From assembly GCA_963785245.1 (NCBI GenBank), contig CAWAUO010000011.1:62001-126000 (forward strand): 64,000 nucleotides of DNA. Reading direction: 5' to 3'. The DNA comes from JAHEEL01 sp963785245 (GTDB lineage Bacteria > Actinomycetota > Acidimicrobiia > Spongiisociales > UBA5794). Below, in pieces: positions 45,012 to 54,573 of the stretch; position 1 is the first letter of the stretch, and every line of letters begins with the position of its first letter. The notes beneath the pieces were generated by a model, which was not told the origin of the DNA, ran no database searches, and was given only the letters and a program-made list of their open reading frames with translations. Position numbers and translations under genes: made by a program.

Positions 45012-45659
45012 ATGCGCGGAGATATCATCCTCGTCGGCGACGAGCACCGGCGTGCCGCAGGCATCATCATCGACCGGTTGATCGACGATATCCAGGCGTC
45101 GGCGCGTCGGTTCACCATGACCGTGGCCGGCGAATCCGGCAGCGGCAAGTCCGAGACGGGAAAGGCCCTCGCAGAAGCGCTGGAGGAACGCGGCGTTCAC
45201 GCCGTCGTCCTTCAGCAGGACGACTACTACGTGCTGCCGCCCAAGTTCAACGACGCCGCTCGCCGTGCCAACTTCGCATGGGTCGGTACAACCGAGGTGA
45301 GGATCGACCTGCTCGACGCCCACCTTCAGGCGGCGCAGGAAGGTGCGTCCGAGATCACCAAGCCGCTCGTCATCTACGAGGACAACGCGATCGCCGAAGA
45401 GACCCTGTCACTCGACGGCGCCGACGCCGTGATCGCCGAGGGCGTGTACACCTCCCTCTGTGACCACGTCGACTACCGGGTGTTCATCGCCCGCAACCGT
45501 CTCGAGACCATGGAGCACCGGATGAAGCGAGGCCGTGAGGAGTTCGATCCGTTCATCGAGCAGGTGCTCGTGGAGGAGCACGAGATCATCTCGCAGCATC
45601 GGCCGAAGGCGGATGTGATCATCACCCGGGATTACGACGTCGAGTTCGTGACAGGGTGA
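45012..45659 (+). CDS. Uridine-kinase-like P-loop NTPase
   Basis: A 215-residue P-loop kinase of the uridine kinase/phosphoribulokinase type. Walker A is GESGSGKSE near residue 40; VVLQQDDYYVLP near 67 matches the substrate-binding loop, and FIARNRLETMEHRMKRGREE near 160 forms the lid. It probably phosphorylates a nucleoside or sugar alcohol in the cytosol. It overlaps the downstream GH13-like gene by four bases (GTGA), so the two are co-translated and may act on one sugar or nucleoside sugar. Confidence 0.85.
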   Translation: MRGDIILVGDEHRRAAGIIIDRLIDDIQASARRFTMTVAGESGSGKSETGKALAEALEERGVHAVVLQQDDYYVLPPKFNDAARRANFAWVGTTEVRIDLLDAHLQAAQEGASEITKPLVIYEDNAIAEETLSLDGADAVIAEGVYTSLCDHVDYRVFIARNRLETMEHRMKRGREEFDPFIEQVLVEEHEIISQHRPKADVIITRDYDVEFVTG

Positions 45660-47738
45660 CCGCGTCGCACCCAGGCCTCGACGCCTACCGAAACGGTGAG
45701 GCATCTTTTGCGGTCGGTCTCCGCCCACAGGATGCGCTCGACGTGCCACTGGCCGAGGTGCTCGGGGTTCTGGGAGAACGGTTTGGCACCGCCGTATCGA
45801 TAGCGCTTTCGGACACTGCCGTCGACCTTGACCGGCCCTTGAGCGCGTTGCCGCATGCGGTGCGGTCGCCACGATCCAACGAACCGGATTCGGCATGGAT
45901 GCGGCGATCCAACATCAGTGGCATCAACGTCAGGACCGTTGGCGACCTCGGCGGGGTGGTCAAGTATGCGCTCACGCTGCCAGCTTCTGCCGACTCGATC
46001 CAACTCCTTCCGATCTGGGAGCCGGGCGTCGTGAAATCGCTGTACGGGATCGCAGGATGGAACCTGAACTACGAGTTCTTCTCCGACGAACTCCACGAAT
46101 ACGCACCGAACCTCGACACCATCGAGAAGCAGCTCAGGGCCACGTCGAACCTCCTCCACGTCATGGGCAAGGCGGTCGGAATGGACGTGATCCCGCACAC
46201 GGATCGCTTCTCTGAAGTCGCCTTGGGAACACCCAACCTGTTCGAGTGGATGAAGGTGCGGGAGAGCACCATCGTTGATCACTCCGACGGCGTCATCGAC
46301 GAAGTCGAGGACTCGATCCTCGCATGGCTCCAGGACCGCGGTTCTGCGATCGCAGGGCGAACCGTGCCCGTAACCACCGAAGCGTTGTACGACCTCGACG
46401 AGGACGTGCGTCTCGCGACCCTGTTCGGGGCTCCCGACGATCTCTTCGGTCGCATCGACCGCCGCGTCGACCTGATCATGCATCTCAAGTGGTTCGGTCT
46501 CGAGCCGGTGCCCGCCACGATGGGCGTGCCCTTCCGCGGAATACAGGTCGATCCCGACCCGGCGCACACGGTCATCGACGGACACGGGATGGAGTGGCCG
46601 GACTTCGTCATCACCGAGCCCGAGTTCATGTCGCGGGTCTTCTCCCCCCTCGCCCGCTTCAAGCTCTACGAACGTCTCGACGACAACGCCGAGTGGCAGA
46701 TCGACTTCGAACGGCCGCGCCCGGGAGTGTGGGAGTACGTGTGCCGGCATTACGCGGCGGTGCAGCACATCGGCAACTTCGACTTCATGCGCGGCGACAT
46801 GTCCCATGTCCAGATGCGGCCCGATGGCGTCCCTGCCGAGGTCGACAAGTACTACGACATCCTCGGTGCGGTGAAGACCCACATCCAGGACACGGCTGCC
46901 GTCACCGTGGTTCGCCTACTTCGCCGAGACGTTCCTCCCGGCGAGGGATGTCTTCCAGTACGGCGAGGAACTCGATCACCTCGAGGCCTCCCTCGCCGAC
47001 GTCACCCTCGGTGACCTCCAGTCGACCGTGGTCGGGGACCACGAGTTCCTTCGCCGGTTCCGGCGCTACCTCGACGACCTCGCCACACGATCCACGGCGC
47101 CGGCGTTCACCGTAATGACGGCGGACAAGGACGACCCCCGCTTCGACCTCTTCTACCGAGCAGGGAACGAGGTGAGGCTCTTCACGGCTCTCCTCCTGCC
47201 CGACATGCCGTCCTACACGGGACTCGGCTTCGAGATCCGCGACGTGCATTTGGAGCCGGTCGAGAACGAGCGATACACCAAGCTCTTCGTATTCCACGAA
47301 GAGGGCGATTCCAACATCTACCCGTCGAAAGCCCGGTTCTCCGACGACTTCATCTGGGGCACCAACGATGAACTCTTCGCACGCCTCACCGATCTGCGCG
47401 TGTTCGCCGAGGCGGTGTTGCCGGACATCGCCGATTCAACCACCCGATGGCTGGTGCCGCCCGACGCGACGACGCTGCGCGGGATCGCGATATGGACGCA
47501 GGAGCCGTCGTCACTCGCACCGGGTGCACGGAGGTACGTGTGCCTGGCCAACTACGACCTCGAACGAGACTCGGGATACTTCGGGGTTCCCGGTCTGCCG
47601 GAGGATGCAACGCTGAAGCCGCTCTTCACGACCCTCGGCGCTGAACGACTCGACGAGTCCACCGTGGTCTCGAACGGGTTCTTCCACCGAATCGAGAATC
47701 TCGAACCCGGTGAGGGACGGGTCTACGTCATCGAGTGA
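45656..47738 (+). CDS. GH13-like glycoside hydrolase/transferase (frame break)
   Basis: About 693 residues. GH13-like landmarks are AVGMDVIPHTDRFSEV near residue 170 (region I position), GNFDFMRGDMSHV near 376 (region II, nucleophile Asp) and AYFAETFLP near 420 (region III, acid/base Glu). The last lies just after a frame break at about 46908-46912, where WFAYFAETFL continues in another frame. A C-terminal beta domain ends the protein. It shares translation with the P-loop kinase upstream. A canonical amylase role is doubtful as N-terminal motifs are unusual. Confidence 0.7.
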
Positions 47739-47747
47739 CGGGGCTGG

Positions 47748-48113
47748 CTACTCAGCCACCCACGTCTCGGCACCGCCCAGATCCGCCACCGCGTAGACCT
47801 TCATCTCACACGGCATCATCCATGCGAAGGCCTTGACGCCCTCTTCGTAGTGCTTGTGGTCGGTGACGAGGGCAATCTTCTCGTACTTGGACCAGTGGGC
47901 GACGCCGACCTTGGTGTCCTCCCACATCGCGCCACCGGAGTATCCGTCGAAGTCGTCGCCGAGGACGTAGAGAAGTCGGATCTTGTCCTGCTTCTCGAGG
48001 GCCGCGTCGACGGCTGGATCGAGGACCGACTTGTAGTCACCGGCCCGGACCTCGCCGACGGCTTCGAAGCCAATGACGTTGTCGGGCAGACCATCGATCA
48101 ATCGAATCATCAT
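47748..48113 (-). CDS. SpoIIAA-like (STAS/CRAL-TRIO type) protein
   Basis: A 121-residue protein matching the SpoIIAA-like family: VIGFEAVGEVRAGDYKSVL near residue 13 and IRLLYVLGDDFDGYSGGAMW near 45 through KYEKIALVTDHKH. The family often occurs near hydrophobic-compound or stress genes, with unknown biochemistry. It follows a rhodanese gene and a DszB-like gene on the same strand with a 33-base gap, so the three probably form an operon. Confidence 0.82.
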   Translation of the reverse strand: MMIRLIDGLPDNVIGFEAVGEVRAGDYKSVLDPAVDAALEKQDKIRLLYVLGDDFDGYSGGAMWEDTKVGVAHWSKYEKIALVTDHKHYEEGVKAFAWMMPCEMKVYAVADLGGAETWVAE

Positions 48114-48146
48114 CTACTCCTCGGGTTGGTGTGTCGGTCGACCGGT

Positions 48147-48671
48147 CTACGGGCGTTCCGGGAATCGCATCTGCGACGGTTCCAGGTCGTAGGTCCATGG
48201 CAAGCCGGCGTTCTTCCAGCCGTTCACCATCCGCTTGCGGTGGTAGACGCTTCTCGGGTCGTTGACCCGCTCGCCTTCCATGCCCTCCAGGATGTTGTAG
48301 ACGTTCTGGTACCCAGCCTCTGCGAGGATGTTGACAGCGAGGGCGGCCCGGCCGCCCGAGCGGCACATGACCAGGATCGTGTCGGCCGGATCCGCCCAGC
48401 GCGTCACATCGGGGATGAAGCGCGGGTTCCCGACGATCGCGACCCGCCCCTTCTCCGGTTCCCACTCGTAGGTATGCATCACGAACGGGATGTTCATCGC
48501 CATCTCCGGGTGCCCAACGAAGGCGTACTCCTCGGGTGTTCGCACGTCGAGGACCTTCACGTGGTCGCTGTCGGCCGCCCACTGCTCGTATGCCTCTCTT
48601 GGTGTCACGTAGAGACCAAGCTTGGTGCGGCAGCCTTCCGGGACGGCGTACTCCGCCTTTGATGTATCCAT
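48147..48671 (-). CDS. Rhodanese-domain protein
   Basis: A single-domain rhodanese of 174 residues. VKVLDVRTPEEYAFVGHPEM near residue 39 and the active-site loop LVMCRSGGRAALA near 102 (Cys in CRSGGR) are typical. It should carry sulfur as a cysteine persulfide. ATG 48671 is preferred over the TTG two codons earlier. It sits 20 bases after the DszB-like gene and before a SpoIIAA-like gene. Confidence 0.88.
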   Translation of the reverse strand: MDTSKAEYAVPEGCRTKLGLYVTPREAYEQWAADSDHVKVLDVRTPEEYAFVGHPEMAMNIPFVMHTYEWEPEKGRVAIVGNPRFIPDVTRWADPADTILVMCRSGGRAALAVNILAEAGYQNVYNILEGMEGERVNDPRSVYHRKRMVNGWKNAGLPWTYDLEPSQMRFPERP

Positions 48672-48690
48672 CGCCAATCACATCTCCCGT

Positions 48691-49856
48691 CTAGCCGAGC
48701 CGGGTGTCGCTGACCTCGAGGGTGCCGCCCTCGGGGAGCTTCGTCCAACTCCGTCGCTCCCATTCCTCTTCAAGCACTTCCTTGGCTGCTTGCTCGAGGA
48801 ATCGGGGGCCGCCCACTCATCGACATCGAAGTCGTTCTTGATGTAGCCGTGCTCGAACATGAAGTCCTTGCCGATCTTGATGGTGGCCATGTTCATCGCA
48901 TCCAGGCTCGGCACCATGTCAACGTCCTTGATGCCCTGGTACGTGTCCTCGGCATCGAGGTAGAACGTCTGCCGATTGAGGATCGCCCCGGCGGCCCGCT
49001 TGTGCTCATTCGACCAGAGACCGACCTTGATCATCGCCTTCATGTAGGCAATGACCAACTCAGGATGCTCGTCGACCATCACATCAGAACAGGTGATGAC
49101 GGCGGGCGTGTTGGCGACCTGGATCGTCCAGTCCGACCGCTTCGACAGGTCTTCGATCATCTTGATCCTGCCCGTCGCCTCCTGGAGATGCTGGAAGACC
49201 TTGCTCTGCGTATAGATCGCATCGACCTCGCCGCCGAGCAGCGCGCTCTCGAGCGGCCGGAACGCCAGATCATGCTTGTGATCACGACGCATCCACAGCT
49301 CCGACGGGTTGTTCATCTGATTGACGAGCATCTCGGGCTTGTCATACCAGTCATCCGCATACGGATACTCGACCAACTCGATGTCATCCATGGTCATGTC
49401 GTTGAGTTCGAGCATGTTCAGGATGCCCATGTGCTCCTGGATGCGCCACCAGTCGTTCTTGATGGTGTTCAGGCTCTTCGAGATACCGACCTTCTTGCCC
49501 TTCAGGTCGCTCATCTTCATCAGCGGATCACCGGCACGCACCGCCATGCAGCCACCCTCGTGCACCCACGTGGCGCCGAGCAGGCGCGTACGGCGCACAT
49601 CTGCCTGAACGTGGATCGGCGGATACAACCCGCCGAAGCGGATCAGGTTGTCGAGATTGTGGATGTAGTGCGGATACCAGTTGTTCTCCGGTGCGTGACG
49701 GAAATAGGCGTACTCCACGCCGATCTTCTTGAACTCCTCACGGCACCAACCCAACTCCTGATCAACGTTGTTCGCCGACACCATCGGGCAGTTCGTGAAC
49801 CACACCTCAGACCAATCCAACGGGACGGTGGTGGAAACTCGCTCGACTTCAGGCAT
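48691..49856 (-). CDS. DszB-like sulfinate desulfinase/NMT1-type protein (frame break at C-terminus)
   Basis: About 388 residues with the periplasmic-binding-protein fold but no signal peptide, as in the desulfinase DszB. The N-terminal WFTNCPMVSANN, IRFGGLYPPI and RRTRLLGATW match DszB, whose catalytic residues are Cys27, His60 and Arg70; equivalents here are Cys23, His63 or His66, and Arg73. Near 48808 the frame breaks in a run of C; the real C-terminus is FLEQAAKEVLEEEWERR and ends DTRLG at 48691. AAGGAG lies six bases before ATG 49856. Placement with a rhodanese supports sulfur chemistry; an ABC substrate-binding role is less likely. Confidence 0.75.
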
Positions 49857-50056
49857 GATCATCTCCTTGAAAGATGCAGGGGAAGGCCGGTATCGGCTGC
49901 CATCAACAGTAGCTGCGCCCCTCGGTAGCGGTAGGGCCCTCCGTCACCGACTGCCAGGGGCCATCCGGCTCGTCACAGGCAGCGCGATCTGTGAAGCGCC
50001 GGTGTCGACCGGCAGACGAAGGCGGTCGCTCTGCGATGCCGCTGTACGATCCGATG

Positions 50057-50932
50057 ATGCGTGGCACCTGGTTGATCCTCTTCGCCGCGGTGTTGTGGGG
50101 TACGACGGGAACGGCCCAGCAGTTGGGACCCGAGGCGGCCAGTCCGCTCGCCGTTGGGTCGTTGCGCCTGCTGGTGGGTGCCGCGGTCCTGGTGGTCGTG
50201 GCGATCTCCAGGACACGAGACGATGCCTGGCAGTCGCTGCGTCGCCCGGCGACGTTGTTCGCCGCTCTCGGGGTCGCGGCGTTCCAACTCTTCTTCTTCT
50301 CAGGCGTGGATCGCACAGGCGTCGCCGTCGGCACACTCCTCGCTCTCGGATCGGCGGCGGTGTTCGTCGGAGCGATCGAGGCCTTCCTCTCGCGTTCGTG
50401 GCCGAGCCTCGCGTGGATCGGGGCGACGGTCCCAGCAATTGCTGGACTTGCACTCCTCGCGTTCGCCACACGGAGCACCAATGTGGATGCCGTTGGAGTG
50501 GTTCTCTCGCTCGCGGCGGGGCTCTCGTATGCGGTCTACGTCGTGAGCGCCGCGCGGCTGGCACGGATCGGTTCTGTTCGCTACTCGGCCGCCGTCGTCT
50601 TCAGCCTGGCCGCCGTGCTGCTGGCTCCTGTTGCGGCGGCCCAGGATCTGTCGTTTGTTGCGACCGTTGACGGCGCTGTGATGGTCCTCTGGCTGGGTCT
50701 CGCAACACTCGCCCTGGCCTATCTGCTGTTCACGTCCGGTCTGCGAACGACGGACTCGGGCACCGCAGCAACGCTCTCACTCGCCGAACCGGTGACCGCA
50801 ACGCTGCTGGGCGTGCTGGTGCTGGCGGAGCGGCCGAGTGCCGCTGCCTGGTTCGGCATCGCCCTCATCGTCTTCGGTCTCGTCCTGGCGGCCCGTTCGT
50901 CGCGCCCAGACGTGGCGCCGATCCCCGGCTAG
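50057..50932 (+). CDS. EamA-family (DMT) transporter
   Basis: A 291-residue drug/metabolite transporter with ten predicted helices in two EamA repeats: WLILFAAVLWGTTGTAQQ at the N-terminus and GVVLSLAAGLSYAVYVVSAA in the middle, with the family motif TAATLSLAEPVTATLLGVLV near residue 240 and PSAAAWFGIALIVFGLVL. Substrate unknown. Start choice between ATG 50036, 50054 and 50057 is open, as no clear ribosome-binding site is seen; I use 50057 since it begins the first helix. Confidence 0.9.
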   Translation: MRGTWLILFAAVLWGTTGTAQQLGPEAASPLAVGSLRLLVGAAVLVVVAISRTRDDAWQSLRRPATLFAALGVAAFQLFFFSGVDRTGVAVGTLLALGSAAVFVGAIEAFLSRSWPSLAWIGATVPAIAGLALLAFATRSTNVDAVGVVLSLAAGLSYAVYVVSAARLARIGSVRYSAAVVFSLAAVLLAPVAAAQDLSFVATVDGAVMVLWLGLATLALAYLLFTSGLRTTDSGTAATLSLAEPVTATLLGVLVLAERPSAAAWFGIALIVFGLVLAARSSRPDVAPIPG

Positions 50933-50954
50933 ATGCTCGGACCTGATGCGACCG

Positions 50955-52217
50955 TCACGCCGCCGGGGCGGGCTCTGGCTCGCCGGCAGCGGCTCTCCGC
51001 TCGGTCAGGAGATAGCGGACGATTGACACGACCACGTAGGCCGTGATCACCGAAACGGTGACGGGGGCGATGGTCTCCGCTCCAAGGCCAAGAGCAATCG
51101 CGGCGATGAAGGTGAGGCTGACCGGAGCACGCAGGTAGGAGCCGGGGACGGCAGCAAGCATGCACGACAACGCGAGACCAAATGGGATGTCGGGGAACAC
51201 GAGATAGACGAGGGCACCCGCCGTCCCTCCGATGAAGATCAATGGGAAGACGTTGCCGCCCATGAACCCGGCACGCAGGCTCAACGCCATTGCCACCATC
51301 TTGCCGATCAGAGCCGCAACCAACAGACCGATGCCGAGCCCCGAAGCCCCGTCGACCACCGTCCCCAGCTGGGTCTGTCCGGCGCCAAGCGTCAGCGGGA
51401 GCGCCACCGCGATGAGGCCGACCAACGCACCGCCGCCGACACCTCGAACGTACGGATTCGGCACGAAGTCGGAGACCCACTTCACGGCGAGGAGAACCAC
51501 GACGAAGACCGCCATCACGACTGCCGCCAGCAGGCCCAACGCGACCGCGACCAGCAAGTCCGAGTTCTGGTACTCGTACGCGGGAACCTCGTAGGAACCG
51601 AGGAAGGTCCGCCCGACCACGGCGTAGAAGATGGCGAAGCCGATCACCGCTGCGATGAGTTGCGGGATGATCGCCGTCACATAGCGCTCCTTGCGCGTGG
51701 GTGCGATCTCGGACACGAGGAAGGCGCCGAGGATCGGAGACGTGAACGCCGCGCCGAACGCACCGGAGACACCCGTCAAGGTGTAGTCCTGGTCGGCCTG
51801 CCCCTCGGCCCATCGACGGTTCGCAATCCACGACCCGAGTCCCCCGCCCATGACGACCAGTGCGAACGACGGCCCGAGGCTGGCGCCTGCGATCGCGGAG
51901 ACCGCCGCGATAGCCGCCCACTGAGGCGCTGTGGTGTGGTCGACTGCGCCCGACTCAATGATGGCGACGCCACCCGGCACCTTCTCCGGAACGTGCCACA
52001 TTTGGCGGAGTGTCGCGACGGTCAGTCCACCGGCCGCGATCAGGGGTATCCACCACCACTCGCCGGACCACCATGCCGTACCCGCATCGCCGAAGAAGAG
52101 GTCGATGACGGCCCCGGTTGAGCTGAGATAGATCAACCCCAACACACCGCCGGCGATGCCGAGAATGACGGCTACGCCGAGAAGACGCCGATACCAGTCT
52201 GAGCCGAAGGGGAGCAT
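50955..52217 (-). CDS. CLC-family chloride channel/antiporter
   Basis: A 420-residue CLC protein with about eleven hydrophobic segments. GASLGPSFALVVMGGGLGSW near residue 110 corresponds to the G(R/K)EGP motif, and FMGGNVFPLIFIGGTAGAL near 318 to GGxFxPxL. FTSPILGAFLVSEI near 160 and PGSYLRAPVSLTFIAAIALG near 360 are also characteristic. It moves chloride, fluoride or a similar anion. The GSGIP motif is not obvious, so ion selectivity is uncertain. It is convergent with the EamA gene. Confidence 0.88.
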   Translation of the reverse strand: MLPFGSDWYRRLLGVAVILGIAGGVLGLIYLSSTGAVIDLFFGDAGTAWWSGEWWWIPLIAAGGLTVATLRQMWHVPEKVPGGVAIIESGAVDHTTAPQWAAIAAVSAIAGASLGPSFALVVMGGGLGSWIANRRWAEGQADQDYTLTGVSGAFGAAFTSPILGAFLVSEIAPTRKERYVTAIIPQLIAAVIGFAIFYAVVGRTFLGSYEVPAYEYQNSDLLVAVALGLLAAVVMAVFVVVLLAVKWVSDFVPNPYVRGVGGGALVGLIAVALPLTLGAGQTQLGTVVDGASGLGIGLLVAALIGKMVAMALSLRAGFMGGNVFPLIFIGGTAGALVYLVFPDIPFGLALSCMLAAVPGSYLRAPVSLTFIAAIALGLGAETIAPVTVSVITAYVVVSIVRYLLTERRAAAGEPEPAPAA

Positions 52218-52413
52218 CTCAGAGCCTCACACTCAAGGGCGCCGTCGAGAGCGGTCTGAAGATGGGTGTGGCACGGCGTCCTCTGTGGTGTGGAGTGCGT
52301 GCTGATCGTAGCGCCAACAGGTAGAGCCGAGGCCAACCGCACCGCGGAGGGCACAGCTGACCAGACTTGCCATGATGGCGACAGCATCGAGATTCGAAAG
52401 GCGGGAATCGACC

Positions 52414-52806
52414 ATGGCGGATGTCAGGATCATCCTTTCAGGATTGTGGGTGGCGACGATGCTCGTCTATCTCCTGGGGGACGTGCTGCGACTGTTCGCC
52501 GGCGATATGACTCCCGGCGAGATCGACGGCCAACCGGCGTCGCAGACCATGTGGCTGGGTGCTGCCGTGATCATGCTGGTTCCGATCGTGATGGTCGTCC
52601 TCTCGCTGACGCTCCCCTATCCCGCCATCCGGTGGGTCAGCATCGTTGTCGCCGCGCTCGCCGTGGTCTTCAACCTCTTCGGCCTCCCCTACGACGGCTG
52701 GTACGACAACTTCTTGATCTTCGTGGGCTTCGCCTTCAACGGCCTGGTCATCTGGTACGCCTGGACCTGGACGAGCGGTGGTCCCATGATGGCGGTGAAC
52801 CCATGA
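52414..52806 (+). CDS. Small membrane protein (DUF6326-like)
   Basis: A 130-residue protein with four predicted helices: VRIILSGLWVATMLVYLLG at the N-terminus, MWLGAAVIMLVPIVMVVLSL in the middle and WVSIVVAALAVVFNLFG near the end. It ends FLIFVGFAFNGLVIWYAWTW. The pattern resembles DUF6326-type proteins and the smaller gene at 17723. Function unknown. Its stop overlaps the acylphosphatase start by four bases (ATGA). Confidence 0.75.
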   Translation: MADVRIILSGLWVATMLVYLLGDVLRLFAGDMTPGEIDGQPASQTMWLGAAVIMLVPIVMVVLSLTLPYPAIRWVSIVVAALAVVFNLFGLPYDGWYDNFLIFVGFAFNGLVIWYAWTWTSGGPMMAVNP

Positions 52807-53084
52807 CCGATCAGAAGGCAATCGCAGCCACGATCACCGGACGGGTTCAGGGTGTCGGCTACCGCTACTCCGTGCTTGGCGTGGCCGGGAGGCTGGGCCT
52901 CACCGGATGGGTGCGCAACGCTCCCGACGGGTCGGTCGAGACGTGGGCCCAGGGTCGAGGACCGTGCTCGACGAGTTCGTGGCGTTCCTGAACGCAGGGA
53001 CCGCGATCCGCCCGGGTCGATAGCGTCAGCGTTCGCTCCGTCGCTCCCGATGAGTCACTGACGAGCTTCACCGTCAGGTCCTGA
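52803..53084 (+). CDS. acyP: Acylphosphatase (frame breaks)
   Basis: About 92 residues. The signature GRVQGVGYRYSV near residue 13 (catalytic Arg in VGYR) and GWVRNAPDGSVETWAQG near 35 (catalytic Asn in VRN) identify it. The remainder continues over two frame breaks at about 52955 and 53020: VLDEFVAFLNAG and VDSVSVRSVAPDESLTSFTV, ending at 53084. Acylphosphatases hydrolyse acyl phosphates such as acetyl or carbamoyl phosphate. It overlaps the upstream membrane gene by four bases. The breaks look like sequence errors in a conserved gene. Confidence 0.82.
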
Positions 53085-53167
53085 AGCACCCTGCGTGGAA
53101 TCGAGCGCTTCCCGGGCTTGCTCCTGGCCCGACACCGTCGGGGAACCGGGAGTACCTTGGGGGCGTC

Positions 53168-53772
53168 ATGGTCACCGGACGAACCCGGCTCTTCCTTGCA
53201 TCGGGAGCGATGGCGGCTCTCGGTCTCCTGGCCAACGCCTGCGGCACCACCTCGGAGTCCTCCACCACGACGTCCACGATCGCCGACCCCCCGGCGTCGA
53301 CGTCACCGTCCACCCAGGCAACAACCACCAGCACTGAGTTGCCTGACGGGGTCACGGTTCACCTTGCCTTCTCGGCAGGTGATGGATCCGACTGCTCCGA
53401 GGTGGCGGCCGTTCCCCGATTCGTTGAGGCAAGCGTCGATCCGATGACAGGCTGCCTTCGACCTCCTCGTCGCCGGTCCGACCGCCGCCGAGGTCAATGG
53501 CGGAGCGTCGTCCTTGTTCTCGGAGGCCACGGCCGGATCCGTCACGATCGGCGACTCTCGACGGTGGTCTCCTCACCGTCGACTTCGAGACTTCCGCAAC
53601 GACCTCAACAACGCGTCGACGACCTGTGGAAGCGAGGCCCTCCTTGCTCAACTCAACGGCACCGCCTTCCAGTTCGTCGGAGGTTGCACGCGTCACCTAC
53701 ACGATCGACGGCAGTTGCGAAGCGTTCTTCAACTGGCTCCAACGCGACTGCGAGGTGTTGGCCCGGGAGTAG
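53168..53772 (+). CDS. GerMN-domain lipoprotein (several frame breaks)
   Basis: A lipoprotein with signal peptide and lipobox LANACG near residue 25, followed by a Ser/Thr-rich linker and a GerMN domain. Family segments in changing frames are VHLAFSAGDGSDCSEVAAVP, then FDLLVAGPTAAEVNGG, then ATAGSVTI and DGGLLTVDF, then FRNDLNNASTTCGSEALLAQ, then YTIDGSCEAFFNWLQRDC with a stop at 53772. Three or more breaks lie between 53446 and 53690. GerMN lipoproteins occur with cell-wall or spore functions. Exported; partners unknown. Confidence 0.75.
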
Positions 53773-53896
53773 GGCTCGTCTTCGCGGTTCGAGCTCCCAG
53801 AGCCCCCTCCGCTGCGCTCCGGCCTGGCGGCCGGTGCTCGCACCGCTCCCACTCCGTCGGAGAGACGAAGACGGTTCCATGTCTCCGTCGCCTATC

Positions 53897-54183
53897 AGCC
53901 ACCGACGAATGTGTCGAATTGCGCTGCCAGGTCCAGGTCTTTGCTGGTGAGGGCGGCTTGGTCGTGGGTCGTCAGCCGGAGGGTCACCTTGTTCCAACGG
54001 ATGTCGATGTCGGGGTGGTGGTCTGCGACCTCTGAGGCGAGGCCGGCCCGCGTGACGAATCCCATTGCGCCGTTGAAGTCGGCGAAGACGAAGGTACGGG
54101 AGATCGATTCGCCGTCCCGCCGCCATTCGGGATGGTCCGACAGGAAAGCGGCGACGTCGGCCGGATGTGAGATCGGTGGGCAT
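53897..54183 (-). CDS. Pterin-4a-carbinolamine dehydratase (frame break)
   Basis: About 95 residues. The body reads DVAAFLSDHPEWRRDGESIS, then FADFNGAMGFVTRAG, then the diagnostic EVADHHPDIDIRWNKVTLRL with the active-site HHPD segment, then TTHDQAALTSKDLDLAAQFD. The ATG at 54183 begins MPTDLTS in a neighbouring frame; a one-base correction near 54163 gives MPTDLTSADVAAFL, so the gene is intact apart from an indel. It recycles tetrahydrobiopterin-type cofactors. The frame without correction has no start, so automated callers would miss it. Confidence 0.85.
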
Positions 54184-54223
54184 CCAGCAACGCTAGCCGC
54201 GAATCGCCACGGGCGGCGGACTC

Positions 54224-54532
54224 CTATGGGGCCTCGATCTCACTGAGGCCGAGGGTTGCGAGATAGTGTCTTGCACGCGGCGTCGGCGCCTTCGAAGTTG
54301 CTGTCCGTGCACCGCCAAGGTCAATCATGCCTGAGGAGAAGTCCGGGTCCGGCATGTCGACACCGTTGCCGCGCATGCAATCGGCGAGCGGATCAGAATC
54401 GGCCTCCGCCGGCGAAATGTTGGTCGACTCGGTCTCAAGGCTGGCGACCGACGGCGGAGGGCTGTCATCCGAGCACGCACTTGCCACGATGGCGAGCGCC
54501 AGGATCGGAACGAGGAGGACCCTGCGGTTCAT
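54224..54532 (-). CDS. Small lipoprotein (probable frame break near C-terminus)
   Basis: About 98-102 residues: signal peptide with lipobox VASACSDD near residue 20, then an acidic linker and the segment DCMRGNGVDMPDPDFSSG, which recurs in many small actinobacterial lipoproteins. As read it ends at 54224; switching one frame near 54300 gives NFEGADAACKTLSRNPRPQ with a stop at 54240, which fits that family better (second conserved cysteine). Exported; function unknown. Confidence 0.7.
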   Translation of the reverse strand: MNRRVLLVPILALAIVASACSDDSPPPSVASLETESTNISPAEADSDPLADCMRGNGVDMPDPDFSSGMIDLGGARTATSKAPTPRARHYLATLGLSEIEAP

Positions 54533-54573
54533 GGGGCGAGACCTACCGGCGGATCCCGGAAACCGGGCTCTGA

